Below are positions 50,769 through 59,914 of a DNA stretch of 64,000 bases, in pieces. How positions within the stretch are numbered: position 1 is the stretch's first letter; the number at the start of each line of letters is the position of its first letter. Position numbers and translations under genes: made by a program. The stretch covers positions 3,844,001 through 3,908,000 of the forward strand of contig OZ244571.1 in assembly GCA_965217825.1 (NCBI GenBank), read 5' to 3'. The DNA is from VXNE01 sp965217825. GTDB lineage: Bacteria > Pseudomonadota > Gammaproteobacteria > Pseudomonadales > Azotimanducaceae. A model generated the notes under the pieces. That model worked only from the letters and a program-made list of their open reading frames with translations, had not been told where the DNA came from and made no database searches.

Positions 50769-53588
50769 CAGCAGTTCACGCAGCGCGTCGTCGTCAGAAA
50801 TGTCTTCCTTCCAGCCATAAGCAGCAGCAACAGCGGCATCGAGCCTTGCGTGCGCGTCCGCGAGCCACTGCGGGCGGGCGTTGTAGAGATGCGTCAGGGT
50901 GCGCTGCTTGAGCTTTTTTGCCGCCACTTCGTCGCGGGGAACGGGGCGCTTGGGATAGCCCGGTGCCGGTTCTTCCACCCACTCCACCCATTCGGGCGGA
51001 TGCAACCAGCGATCACGCAGTTCTACCAACCGGCGCGCGGCCTTGGAAATGGCCATCGCGCGCGGATCGGCAGCGTAGGCGGTGGCGGGAGAGTCCGGCC
51101 ACAGTCCATTTGGAAAGGGGAAGGTCTCGAAGGTTGTGGTGGGCGTATATCGCGGATCGTTGCCCTTGCCAAGCCATGTGCCGAGGCGGAGCGACCACGC
51201 CTCGTGAAACCGGCTGTGCAGAATGCCGAACGTGGCGTCATCGTCCCGGGCGATGACAATCAATTGATGATCGGGACAGATGCGTGCGTCCAGCCATACG
51301 AACAACCGATGCTTGGCGACATTGGGCGTTGCGATGAATCGAGGCAAGCCATCCAGCGCCCGCCACATACCCTGTCTCGGCTCGACGTGCCGCCACCAGT
51401 AGTCGCGATAGGACTTGCGACGATTCCCTTGCCGCATCGGGTAAACGTGTTCCTTGGCGTGTTGAAACGGCGCCTCGTACAGTGCTGCTTCTTCCCGCAC
51501 CATGTCCCAACCGAAGTCGACGATCCACTTGTCTGCCGAGCGCCTTGTCACGTCCCTGCCGTTCACCCATGGCCCGAGGACATCCGCATTGGGTCTGCCG
51601 TTCGGGTTAGCAGGCACGCGCAGCCACTCCCGCGCCCGCGTTCCCGGGACATCGAAAGGGCCTCCCTTGGTATCACCCATGAATGCGACACCCCTATTCC
51701 GGTAGAGACGCTGCGCGCGCGTCAAATCGATGCCAGCCGTCAGATCGGCGTGTATGGCGTCTACCCGTTCACCATCAAGCCTTCGCTCCGAGGCCGATTC
51801 GTCACTCGACGGCTCAAAGCACACCAGCGAGACACGCACAGCCGCACCGTCAATGACCCAAGGCTCGTCGCTCCACGCATCGAAGATTGGTCGGCCGGCG
51901 GTGGCCGCCGCGAGCGCCCGGCGATTCGCCCCGCCCCGGATAGAGTTGGTGGCCACCAGACCCACTCGCCTTGCGTTGCCCTCGCCCACATGCTCTCCCG
52001 CCTTCACAAACCAGTAGCAGACGAGATCGGCTTCCGCCGGCACCCGGCCCTTGTACAGGGAAAAAATACGAGATACGTAATCCTCGCCAAGACCTTCGTT
52101 GAGGAGCTTTCCACCCAGAAACGGTGGGTTGCCGATCACGACATCGGCCAGCGGCCAATCCGGCTCGTTACCCTCCGGTGTCACGATCGCGTCACGGCAC
52201 TCGATGGTGTCCAGCGGCTTGAGGATCGGGTCGCGCGACTCCTGGAACCCATTGCGCCGCATCCACTGGATATCACCGATCCATACCGACACCCGGGCCA
52301 ACTCCGCCGCATAGGCGTTGATTTCGATCCCTCTGACGTTGGCCGGGCCCACCGCCGGAAACGCGCGCTGTAGTCCCAACGCTTCGGCATCCAACTGGAT
52401 GCGGTGTTCCAGGTCCTTGAGTGCATGCAGTGCCAGATAGAGAAAATTGCCCGATCCGCACGCCGGATCCAACACCGTGAATTTCCTTAGCCGCTCCAGG
52501 AATACCCGCAGCGACTGATCTACCAGCGCGCGCCGTCGTGTACTCGCCGCCCTCGACTTCGCCTTGGTCGCACGTTCGAGACCGGCAGCGATATCGGACC
52601 GCGCCTGCTCCCATTCCGAGAGCCATGGACGGACGATCACCGGCTCGATGATGCGCATGATCTTGTCCCGGTCGGTGTAGTGGGCGCCAAGCTGTGCGCG
52701 CTTATCCGGGTCGAGCCCGCGCTCGAACAGGGTGCCCAGGATCGAGGGGTCGACCTCCGACCAGTCGAGGCTCGCCGCCTTGAGCGTCGTCTCAATATCG
52801 GGCCGCGTGAGCGGCAGCGCCGCGTCGTCATCGAACAGTCCACCATTGAACCAGTCGACCGCCTCGAATCCGACCCTGCCGCCAGTGGACATCGCGCCGA
52901 AAAGGTCCCGCGCCAGATCGGCAAGTTCGTCAGGCCGCTGCCGCGCCTGTTCCAGCATGCGGGTGAACATGTCGTTCGGGAGAAGGCCGACATCCTCGGC
53001 GAACATGCAGAACACCAAGCGGTTGATGAAATGCGCCACTCCCTGCGCGGCATGCCCGCGGTCCCGGAGAGACTGCGCCAGCGATGCGAATGTGGCTGCC
53101 GCGCGCTCGGTCAGCGCCTGCCGACTCTCACCCGGACGGAGCCGCTCCGGATCGGACATCGCCCACTTGAGCTTGTCGCGGGCAGCCGCATCCGCGAGAT
53201 CGTCCAGCACGAACTCGTGCGTCTCGCTAACGCTGTTGGTCCAGTTGGTGCGGATGCGGAACCGCGCCATGTCGGAGACGATCAAGAGCGGCGGGTTCTC
53301 CAGGGCCAAGGCGTATTGCCGGAGTTGCGCGAACGCGTTGTCGAGGTTCGCGTGCTTGCCCTTGTACTCCCAGGCGAAGTGATGCCGCTTCCACACGTCG
53401 GCCCAACCGTCGCCGCCGGTGTCTTTGCGCGCCCCGCGCTCGAAGCAATAGCGTTCGCCCGTCGGGTCTGCTTCCGCCGGCGTCGGCTCGCCGAGCAGCC
53501 GACAGAGATCGATGAAGTGTTCCTGCGATCCGGAACGCTCCTTCAACTCGGAATCCCGCCACTTTGCGATGAACTCACCCGGCGTCAT
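50748..53588 (-). CDS. MmeI-like (type IIL) restriction-modification enzyme / DNA adenine methylase
   Basis: A 946-residue multidomain protein. The N-terminal 150 residues suggest a PD-(D/E)xK nuclease (FAWEYKGKH, with the E-x-K pair). A helical region follows, then the methylase core: TVLDPACGSGNFLYLAL (SAM motif I, near residue 375), GIEINAYAAELARVS and VVIGNPPFLGGKLL (NPPF, N6-adenine motif IV), then a target-recognition part with YWWRHVEPRQGM and FIATPNVAKHRLF. In the MmeI family one polypeptide cuts and methylates. Starts at 53588, 53603 or 53609 are possible and none has a good ribosome site. Confidence 0.85.
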   Translation of the reverse strand: MTPGEFIAKWRDSELKERSGSQEHFIDLCRLLGEPTPAEADPTGERYCFERGARKDTGGDGWADVWKRHHFAWEYKGKHANLDNAFAQLRQYALALENPPLLIVSDMARFRIRTNWTNSVSETHEFVLDDLADAAARDKLKWAMSDPERLRPGESRQALTERAAATFASLAQSLRDRGHAAQGVAHFINRLVFCMFAEDVGLLPNDMFTRMLEQARQRPDELADLARDLFGAMSTGGRVGFEAVDWFNGGLFDDDAALPLTRPDIETTLKAASLDWSEVDPSILGTLFERGLDPDKRAQLGAHYTDRDKIMRIIEPVIVRPWLSEWEQARSDIAAGLERATKAKSRAASTRRRALVDQSLRVFLERLRKFTVLDPACGSGNFLYLALHALKDLEHRIQLDAEALGLQRAFPAVGPANVRGIEINAYAAELARVSVWIGDIQWMRRNGFQESRDPILKPLDTIECRDAIVTPEGNEPDWPLADVVIGNPPFLGGKLLNEGLGEDYVSRIFSLYKGRVPAEADLVCYWFVKAGEHVGEGNARRVGLVATNSIRGGANRRALAAATAGRPIFDAWSDEPWVIDGAAVRVSLVCFEPSSDESASERRLDGERVDAIHADLTAGIDLTRAQRLYRNRGVAFMGDTKGGPFDVPGTRAREWLRVPANPNGRPNADVLGPWVNGRDVTRRSADKWIVDFGWDMVREEAALYEAPFQHAKEHVYPMRQGNRRKSYRDYWWRHVEPRQGMWRALDGLPRFIATPNVAKHRLFVWLDARICPDHQLIVIARDDDATFGILHSRFHEAWSLRLGTWLGKGNDPRYTPTTTFETFPFPNGLWPDSPATAYAADPRAMAISKAARRLVELRDRWLHPPEWVEWVEEPAPGYPKRPVPRDEVAAKKLKQRTLTHLYNARPQWLADAHARLDAAVAAAYGWKEDISDDDALRELLSQNLAG

Positions 53589-53785
53589 GGCATGTGCCCG
53601 CATGGGCAAGTCCGACGCATACGTCTAAGCCGCGTTCTCATGGAACAGTTCCAATGGACAAGAGCACTATCGCTACTCTTGTCCATTATACGGCTGTCCA
53701 ACGTTCCCTCTGAGTGTCACGCAAGCTGTGCCGGTCCCCAAGCCTGAGTCGCGGGACGTTGCTGGGGCGCAGGCAACCATTGCTT

Positions 53786-54140
53786 ATGGACGAGATCGAA
53801 CTCGAAGCGGCGCACAAGACCCACTTCAGAACGATCTTTCTCTCGGATATCCATCTCGGCACGAGGGGCTGCCAAGTCGAACGTCTGCTCTCGTTCCTGA
53901 AGGCACACACCTGCGACAACCTGGCGCCTGCGGACGAAACTCCACTGGCCACAGTCGCACACCGACGTCATGCGGCAGTTCCTGACCATGGTCAAACGCG
54001 GCACCAGGCTGACGTACGTGACCGGCAACCACGACGAGTTCCTTAGAGGCTACTCCGGGCTGGTGCTCGGGGGCATCACCGTTGTGGAACAATCACAGCA
54101 CGAGACCACGACGGCAAGAGATTGCTCGTCGTGCATGGCG
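53786..54140 (+). pseudogene. LpxH-like UDP-diacylglucosamine phosphoesterase remnant
   Basis: HKTHFRTIFLSDIHLGTRG opens a clear phosphoesterase of the UDP-2,3-diacylglucosamine diphosphatase-like family. After FLKAHTCDNL the GDxxD segment is deleted and the frame shifts. The gene resumes as HWPQSHTDVMRQFLTMVKRG and VTGNHDEFLRGYSGLVLGG, shifts again after about 54100, and reaches LLVVHGDQF before ending abruptly at 54147. Two frame changes, a lost metal motif and a missing C-terminal half make it non-functional. Confidence 0.8.
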
Positions 54141-54147
54141 ACCAGTT

Positions 54148-54226
54148 CGGTCGCTCGCGATGGAAGGACAGGATCGAGAGCCTGGCTGGCCAGATTGCGT
54201 GACCGTAGCTCCCGCAACGCATCAAG
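54148..54226. repeat. Second copy of the vapC/methylase convergent gene junction
   Basis: Bases 54148-54180 match 50714-50746 in the PIN toxin gene with one difference, and the next 45 bases are clearly related. In the plus direction they encode SRWKDRIESLAGQIA and a stop, the toxin tail. In the minus direction they encode DALRELRSRNLAS, against DALRELLSQNLAG at the end of the methylase. It directly abuts the phosphoesterase remnant. From here to 54325 I see no gene. Confidence 0.8.
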
Positions 54227-54325
54227 TCAGACCCACCAGACAAGGCCGTGGTGCTGCGGATCGGAGAATCGGAGAGATGACGCGTCACATGTGCGCGTCC
54301 GATCGCCCGCGATCCCGCTTCACTC

Positions 54326-55144
54326 TCAGAACGCGAAGCGCAGGGACAGGCGGAGCCCGTGGCCCTTGAGCCTCCCCCGCGTTGCGGCCAGATCGAGAGG
54401 CAGCGGCTCGCGGCTTCCGTCGCGCCAGACCACCCGGCCCGCGCCCCGCCCGGTGCGAACCTCGCCAAGGTCGGTGTAGCGCCAGGCGAGTTCGAGCGTT
54501 GTACGCTCCCGTAGCGCCACCGACATCCCTGCCGTCATCATCCAGGCGACGTTCGTCCGGCTGGCGCCCGGCACGGTCGTCGTCGTTCTCGGGAACGTCA
54601 TGTGTGTTTCGCCGATCCGCGTGCGGACGACGCCGGCGCCGGCCCCGACGAAGGGCACGAAAGGGCCGAGCCTCGCCGGCCCGAACGTAGGCAGGTCCGC
54701 ATAAGCAGCAAATATCGCGGAGAGGGTCGACAGATCCGCGGCAACCGACTGCCGGCGGGTTGGATCGAGGAAATTCGCGCGTCCCCGGAAAGCGAGACGC
54801 GGGCGGTATTCGAACTGGACCTCGAGACGCAGCGTCCGTGCGGCAACATGGCCGATCCCGAGCTCGAGTGCGCCCGCCGTCCCGAAGTCTCCAGCCGAAC
54901 GGGTTGGCGCACCATCGCCGCCCCGGCCACAGCCGTACAGCGCCGCCGGAGCCATGCTCGAACAGTCCCGATCCGAGAATACGGTCTCCGCCGCGCTGTC
55001 GAGGCCGAGTCCGGTCTTGACATAGAAATCGCCAGGGTCCGCGGCTGCGCAGCTTGCCGACACACCCGCCATGATCGACGCGGCGAACAGGCGCCGCCTC
55101 CAGACCCGCGCTCCCGCACGCCGGGCCGGGCCGCCCGCGCTCAT
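54326..55144 (-). CDS. Outer-membrane beta-barrel (porin-like) protein
   Basis: A 272-residue secreted protein. After a basic start RRAGARVWRRRLFAASIMAG a signal peptide ends near SCAAADPGD. The mature part begins FYVKTGLGLD and alternates hydrophobic and polar residues as in Opa/OmpA-like barrels. It ends RLSLRFAF with the C-terminal Phe recognised by the BAM machinery. The start at 55144 is preferred because it places the basic region next to the signal helix; frames extend upstream to 55216. Function unknown. Confidence 0.75.
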   Translation of the reverse strand: MSAGGPARRAGARVWRRRLFAASIMAGVSASCAAADPGDFYVKTGLGLDSAAETVFSDRDCSSMAPAALYGCGRGGDGAPTRSAGDFGTAGALELGIGHVAARTLRLEVQFEYRPRLAFRGRANFLDPTRRQSVAADLSTLSAIFAAYADLPTFGPARLGPFVPFVGAGAGVVRTRIGETHMTFPRTTTTVPGASRTNVAWMMTAGMSVALRERTTLELAWRYTDLGEVRTGRGAGRVVWRDGSREPLPLDLAATRGRLKGHGLRLSLRFAF

Positions 55145-55348
55145 GGGCGGTTTGGAGAATTGCTCCAATCCCTTCAGCTCCTCGATTGATCCGTGCTTCC
55201 AGTGACGCTGACGCACCCTATGCGCAGGACCTCACCGCAGATTGCATCCCGCGTCACTTGCTCGGGACAACCTCGTCGTTCGACGGCTTGCATGGAACAA
55301 CACTGCCACCACCGCTGGAGGACTTGCAACGTCGGAGTTCCCTGGGCG

Positions 55349-57571
55349 TCACGGGCGCCCTGTAATCCAGTGGGCTGAAGGCTCCTCCTGTGCAACGATC
55401 CGCTTCGTGCACGCCGTGCCGAACAGTTCCGGGTAAACATCGGGATACTCGGACTCGCAAAACGCGATGGCGCCCCGGGTCTGGTTCACTACATACGCCT
55501 GCACCGCTTCGGAATCCGCTTCGCTCAACACGTGGTCGAAGCCGGGCATGCCGACGGAGGCATAGGCACCCTCGCGCACGATCAGGTCCCAACTCGCGTG
55601 GGCGTCGGCGGACAGGTACTTGAGGTCCGGCAGCGAGCTGCCGGACGTCACGCCGGAACCGTGGCAACCAGAGCACCATGTGTGATAGAGGAGTTCGCCG
55701 CGCGCGACTACCTCGGGCGTCGCATCGATGGCGGGAGGTTCGGGGATGTTCACGTGGGTGACGGCGGGCCGCGGCAACTCGGCGGTGCCGCCCAGCTTGA
55801 ACGCCAGGATGCGCCCTTCGGTCAGCACGTTGCCCTTGTGCCGGGGCACGCCGGAAAAGACGCTGAAGGAGCCACCCCAGCCAGCGACCACCGCGATGTA
55901 CTGTTCGCCATCTATGGTGTAAGCGACCGGCGCGGCGATGATCCCCATGTGCACCGGGGTCTCCCACAACAGTGAGCCGGAGTCTGCGGCATACGCGGCG
56001 AAGTAGCCGTCTGAGCGACCCTGGAAGACGAGGTTGCCCGCCGTGGACAGCAAGCCGCCGTTCCAGGTGGTCGGGTGCTGCACTCGCCAGACCTCCTGCT
56101 GCGCAACGGGATCCCACGCGGCGAGATGGCCTTTCATGCTCTGCAGCACCTGGACCTGGCCATCGACCGTCTTCGGCGGCAGCAACGGGACGATATCGAT
56201 GCCGGTATTGAACGCGCCCGGCCTGTACTCGAAGTCGGTGTCTCGACCGTAGGGGAAGGCCATGTCCAGCGCGGGGATGTAGACGTAGCCGGTGTCCGGG
56301 CTATACGCCATCGGGTGCCAGTTGTGGCCGCCGTGGACGGACGGGAAGATGAGTTGGATGGCGTCCGCGTATCGGGCGCCTGGGCTTTCCACCGGCCTGC
56401 CCGATGCGGGATCGATGTGGCTCGCCCAGTTTACGGGAACGTACGCCTGCGCCGATATGAAGGTGCCGTCGGTGCGATCGAGCACATAGAAAAAGCCGTT
56501 TTTCGGCGCCTGCATGATGACCTTGCGCAAGGCGCCGTCGATCTCAATATCGGCCAGAATCATGTGCTGTGTGGCGGTGTAGTCCCAGGTCTCGCCGGGC
56601 GTGGTCTGGTAGTGCCATGCCATGGTGCCGTCGTCCGGGTTGATCGCGACGATGGAGGAGAGGTACAGGTTGTCGCCGCCGCCGGGACTGCGGATGTCCC
56701 GATTCCAGGGCGTGCCGTTGCCGACACCTATGTAGAGCAGGTTGAGTTCGGGGTCGAACGCCATCGAGTCCCAAACCGTGCCGCCGCCGCCGACTATCCA
56801 CCACTCGCCGTGCCACGTGGGCGCCGCCAACTCCATGGCCTTGCTTTCGAACGGTTGCGACGGGTCCCCGGGAACTGTCCAGAAACGCCACCTCTGCTCG
56901 CCGGTCTCCCAGTCGTACGCGGTGATGTAGCCACGGACACCGTATTCGGCGCCTCCGTTGCCGATGACCACCAGGTCCTTGACGACCCTCGGCGCGCCGG
57001 TGATGGTGTACGGCCGCTCGCGGTCGATCGTGAGGACTTCCCAGATCACCTCGCCGGTGCCGGCATCCAGCGCCACCAACCGCCCGTCGAGCGTCCCGAC
57101 GTAAACGCGTCCCCTCCACACCGCTACGCCGCGATTGACCACATCGCAGCAGGCGTACTTTCCCCATTCCTTCGGCACCTTCGGATCGTATTGCCAGATG
57201 AGTTCGCCGGTGCGACCGTCGTTGGCGTACACCCTGCTCCAGGTGCCGCTGGAGAACATGACGCCGTCGACGACGATCGGGGTCGCCTCGAGACCCCGCG
57301 CATCTCCGGTGTTCCAGTACCAGGCGAGGCCCAGACCGTCCACGTTCTCGTCGTTGATGTCGGCCAGGGGGCTGTGCCGCTGCTCGTCGTAGGTACGACC
57401 ATGCGCGAGCCAGTTGCCGGGCTCGGCGGCCGCGGCCAGAATTCGGTCAGTCGCCACCGTGGCTGTCGCCGCGCGTATTACATCCGCGCGGGTGAGTTCG
57501 GGCTCCCGGCTGCATCCGGCAAGCACCGCCGCCAGAGCGCCAGCCACCACAAACATCTTCATCCGCCCCAT
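55349..57571 (-). CDS. PQQ-dependent quinohemoprotein alcohol dehydrogenase
   Basis: A 740-residue periplasmic lipoprotein-like enzyme. The signal MKMFVVAGALAAVLAGCS ends in a lipobox. The eight-bladed propeller has the vicinal disulfide pair in KYACCDVVNRG, tryptophan-docking repeats such as ALDAGTGEVIWEV, and the catalytic Asp in GETWDYTATQH. The residue two after that Asp is Thr, not the Asp of lanthanide-type enzymes, so calcium is expected. The last 90 residues are a cytochrome c domain (CSGCH). Ribosome site GGGGAGG precedes the start at 57571. It oxidises an alcohol and passes electrons to cytochrome c. Confidence 0.92.
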   Translation of the reverse strand: MGRMKMFVVAGALAAVLAGCSREPELTRADVIRAATATVATDRILAAAAEPGNWLAHGRTYDEQRHSPLADINDENVDGLGLAWYWNTGDARGLEATPIVVDGVMFSSGTWSRVYANDGRTGELIWQYDPKVPKEWGKYACCDVVNRGVAVWRGRVYVGTLDGRLVALDAGTGEVIWEVLTIDRERPYTITGAPRVVKDLVVIGNGGAEYGVRGYITAYDWETGEQRWRFWTVPGDPSQPFESKAMELAAPTWHGEWWIVGGGGTVWDSMAFDPELNLLYIGVGNGTPWNRDIRSPGGGDNLYLSSIVAINPDDGTMAWHYQTTPGETWDYTATQHMILADIEIDGALRKVIMQAPKNGFFYVLDRTDGTFISAQAYVPVNWASHIDPASGRPVESPGARYADAIQLIFPSVHGGHNWHPMAYSPDTGYVYIPALDMAFPYGRDTDFEYRPGAFNTGIDIVPLLPPKTVDGQVQVLQSMKGHLAAWDPVAQQEVWRVQHPTTWNGGLLSTAGNLVFQGRSDGYFAAYAADSGSLLWETPVHMGIIAAPVAYTIDGEQYIAVVAGWGGSFSVFSGVPRHKGNVLTEGRILAFKLGGTAELPRPAVTHVNIPEPPAIDATPEVVARGELLYHTWCSGCHGSGVTSGSSLPDLKYLSADAHASWDLIVREGAYASVGMPGFDHVLSEADSEAVQAYVVNQTRGAIAFCESEYPDVYPELFGTACTKRIVAQEEPSAHWITGRP

Positions 57572-57722
57572 GGCACGACCTCCCCCGCTCAATCTCATGC
57601 GCCAGATTACACCGTACTGCGCTTCGTCCGGCAAAGCCCTGAGCCGCCGGCCCGATGTCCACGCTCGCTCGCATCCCGCGGGGCCCGTATCATCCTTTCG
57701 CAACAATGAAAATGGACGAGAC

Positions 57723-58487
57723 ATGCTTGAGATCCGCAAGACGAACGCCGTCACGCGCATCGGCTTCGGCGGCAAGCTCATCGACTATTCGATGCTTGAG
57801 TCACTGCGCGAAGCCGTCACCGCCGCCGCGGCCGACAACGCCGTTCGGGCGCTGGTACTCGACTGCGAAAGCGGCGGCGACGACTGGATGAATATGGGTG
57901 AGTGGCCGGCCCGGCTCGCCCATCGGCGGCCCGGGGGATCGCACGAACCGGGTCCCCTTCCCGAACAGGACGCGATCAGGGCGCTCCGAAGCTTCATGAA
58001 GCCGACGCTCGCACTCCTGCCGGGAGGAGTCCTGGGGCTTGCCCTGGACCTCGCCTGCGTCTGCGATGTACGGCTCGCGGCGGCGTCCGCCTCGATCGGC
58101 GATCCGAGGATTCGCGGGGGACGCGCGCCGGCGACGGGTATCAGCTACCTGTTGCCCAAGCTGATCGGCCAGTCCCAGGCCATGCGTATCCTGCTGTTGG
58201 GCGAGGCCATCGAAGCCACAGAGGCCCGGCGCATTCAACTGGTGCACGAAGTCGTCGAAGACGCGGATTTCGACGTCCGCGCCGATGAACTCGCGGGCGA
58301 TATCGCCAAGCTGCCGACGCGCGCTTGGGAAGTACACAAACTGCAGGTGTTGCCGCAGCTCGACCTCCCTTTCGACGCCGCGATGGTGCATTCGCTGGGT
58401 ATCCGCCAGACGCACGTCATTGAGGACCGGGTGGAAGGAATCAAGGCCTGGCGTGAGCGCCGAGCGCCCCAATTCAAGGGGCGTTAA
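57723..58487 (+). CDS. Enoyl-CoA hydratase/isomerase family protein (crotonase), atypical active site
   Basis: A 254-residue crotonase-fold protein. Where classical hydratases have Glu in CELA and in QPE, this one has LDLACVCD and GDPRIRGG, so both catalytic glutamates are replaced (Asp and Arg). The oxyanion-hole regions LDCESGGDDW and LPGGVLGLA are kept. The start at 57723 is the first that leaves the fold intact. Divergent from the PQQ enzyme and 26 bases before a second crotonase. It may be a non-hydratase member of the superfamily. Confidence 0.85.
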   Translation: MLEIRKTNAVTRIGFGGKLIDYSMLESLREAVTAAAADNAVRALVLDCESGGDDWMNMGEWPARLAHRRPGGSHEPGPLPEQDAIRALRSFMKPTLALLPGGVLGLALDLACVCDVRLAAASASIGDPRIRGGRAPATGISYLLPKLIGQSQAMRILLLGEAIEATEARRIQLVHEVVEDADFDVRADELAGDIAKLPTRAWEVHKLQVLPQLDLPFDAAMVHSLGIRQTHVIEDRVEGIKAWRERRAPQFKGR

Positions 58488-58513
58488 GGACTCAGGTCCG
58501 AGCAGATCTGCCC

Positions 58514-59236
58514 ATGAGCGACGAAACGGCTTTCATCATCGAGGACGACGGACCGATCCGTCACCTGGTCTTCAATCGCCCGGACAAGCTCAACGCCCTG
58601 GACCTGGACCAGCATGCCCGGATCAAGCGCGCGGTCGAAGCATCGAGCGGCGACGCGTCGGTTCGGATCCTGGTCCTGTCCGGCCGCGGCCGGGCTTTCT
58701 GTGCCGGCGACGACCTGACCGCCGATACGCCGGCAGCAGATGATCCGCTCAAGGGACGGCGCGTCGATCTCGAAATGGGCGCAGGGCCCGCGTTTTTGCT
58801 CGAATCTGCGGCGGTCCTTCGCGCCTGTCCGAAGCCGACCGTGGCGCTGCTGCACGGACACGCCCTGGGCTCCGGCTACGACTACAGTCTGTCCTGCGAC
58901 TTCCGCCTCGCGACAGCGGACGTCAACTATGGCGACCCGCGCATCCACCGGGCGCTGTGGGCGGCGGAGGGCTGGTCGTACAAACTGCCCCGGCTGGTCA
59001 ACCAGTCCGTCGTGACGCCGATCGCCTATCTCGGCGAAACCATGGACGGTCCGACCGCCCATGACATCGGGCTGGTGCACCGCGTCTACCCGGCGGGGGC
59101 CGACCTCCGCGTTGCCGCCAAACCGTTCCTGGACGCGTTGGCGGCGCTGGACCTCGACGCTTACGCCCGGATCAAGGCGCGCATTTTGGCCGCAGCCGAT
59201 CTCGACTTCGATCACGCGCTGGCGTTCTCGCCCTAA
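58514..59236 (+). CDS. Enoyl-CoA hydratase/isomerase family protein (second crotonase), atypical active site
   Basis: A 240-residue crotonase. FNRPDKLNALDLD, LSGRGRAFCAGDDL and LHGHALGSGYDYSLSCDFRLA identify the fold. As in the upstream gene, the canonical glutamates are replaced by Asp (GYDYSL) and Arg (GDPRIHRAL). The two genes are probably an operon and may form a mixed complex or act on successive substrates. Confidence 0.87.
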   Translation: MSDETAFIIEDDGPIRHLVFNRPDKLNALDLDQHARIKRAVEASSGDASVRILVLSGRGRAFCAGDDLTADTPAADDPLKGRRVDLEMGAGPAFLLESAAVLRACPKPTVALLHGHALGSGYDYSLSCDFRLATADVNYGDPRIHRALWAAEGWSYKLPRLVNQSVVTPIAYLGETMDGPTAHDIGLVHRVYPAGADLRVAAKPFLDALAALDLDAYARIKARILAAADLDFDHALAFSP

Positions 59237-59273
59237 GCACCGCGTTGTTACGTGATCGAATCAATCCCGGGGT

Positions 59274-59912
59274 ATGATTTACAGGTTCCTGGGCCCAACG
59301 CCGTCGATGCAATATTCCTCGCCGCTGCTCAACTCCATCCGCAGGCCAACCGGCGCGTTTGAATCGCTTGCCCGGACGGAACCGGATTCCCTGGCGGTAT
59401 TCTTCAAGCAGGTGATCTGGCTCGCCCTGGCACCGCCGGTGTTCGCGTTTGTCGGCGCGTCGATCTTCGGCTGGCGACTTGGCGCGGCGCAACCCCTCTA
59501 CCTGCCAACCGATGCACTGACGCTGATCAGCATCGCCTATTTCTTCACGCTGCTCTTTGGTTTCGTAAGCACGGCGTTCGTCGGACGCTGGATGGCCCCC
59601 ACCTATGGAGCACGGGATGCGTTCGGCACCCACCTGGCACTTGTCGGCATCGTCGCCGCGCCGATGGTCGCGGGCAGCATCTGTCACCTGTTTCCGCATG
59701 TGTTCATCAACCTGCTCGTGTTCATCCCCGCGTTGATCTGGAGCATGTACCTCTTGTACAAGGGGCTCCCCATCGTCCTGAAGACCGGTCCGGAACGCGG
59801 CATGCTGATGGCGTCTGCGCTCATCGCCTACCTGCTGGTTGGCGCCGTCACCGTGCTCGGCCTGACCGTCGCCATGTGGGCGAGCGGCATCGGCCCGTCC
59901 ATAGGGGTCTGA
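59274..59912 (+). CDS. Yip1-domain (DUF1282-like) membrane protein
   Basis: A 212-residue protein with five hydrophobic helices; the N-terminal soluble segment is short. The pattern LIWSMYLLYKGLPIVLKT followed by AYLLVGAVTVLGLTVA is typical of bacterial Yip1-family membrane proteins (Y-L-L-Y-x-G-L-P). Function unknown. It ends three bases before ccoN, so it is probably cotranscribed with the oxidase. An alternative start is ATG 59307. Confidence 0.8.
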   Translation: MIYRFLGPTPSMQYSSPLLNSIRRPTGAFESLARTEPDSLAVFFKQVIWLALAPPVFAFVGASIFGWRLGAAQPLYLPTDALTLISIAYFFTLLFGFVSTAFVGRWMAPTYGARDAFGTHLALVGIVAAPMVAGSICHLFPHVFINLLVFIPALIWSMYLLYKGLPIVLKTGPERGMLMASALIAYLLVGAVTVLGLTVAMWASGIGPSIGV

Positions 59913-59914
59913 GC

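Noticed and set aside
50850..52373. 507-codon plus-strand open frame opposite the MmeI-like gene
   Set aside because: Shadow of the methylase gene, rich in Arg and Pro without recognisable motifs.
56075..57709. 544-codon plus-strand open frame opposite the PQQ dehydrogenase
   Set aside because: Antisense to strongly conserved propeller and heme-domain coding sequence.
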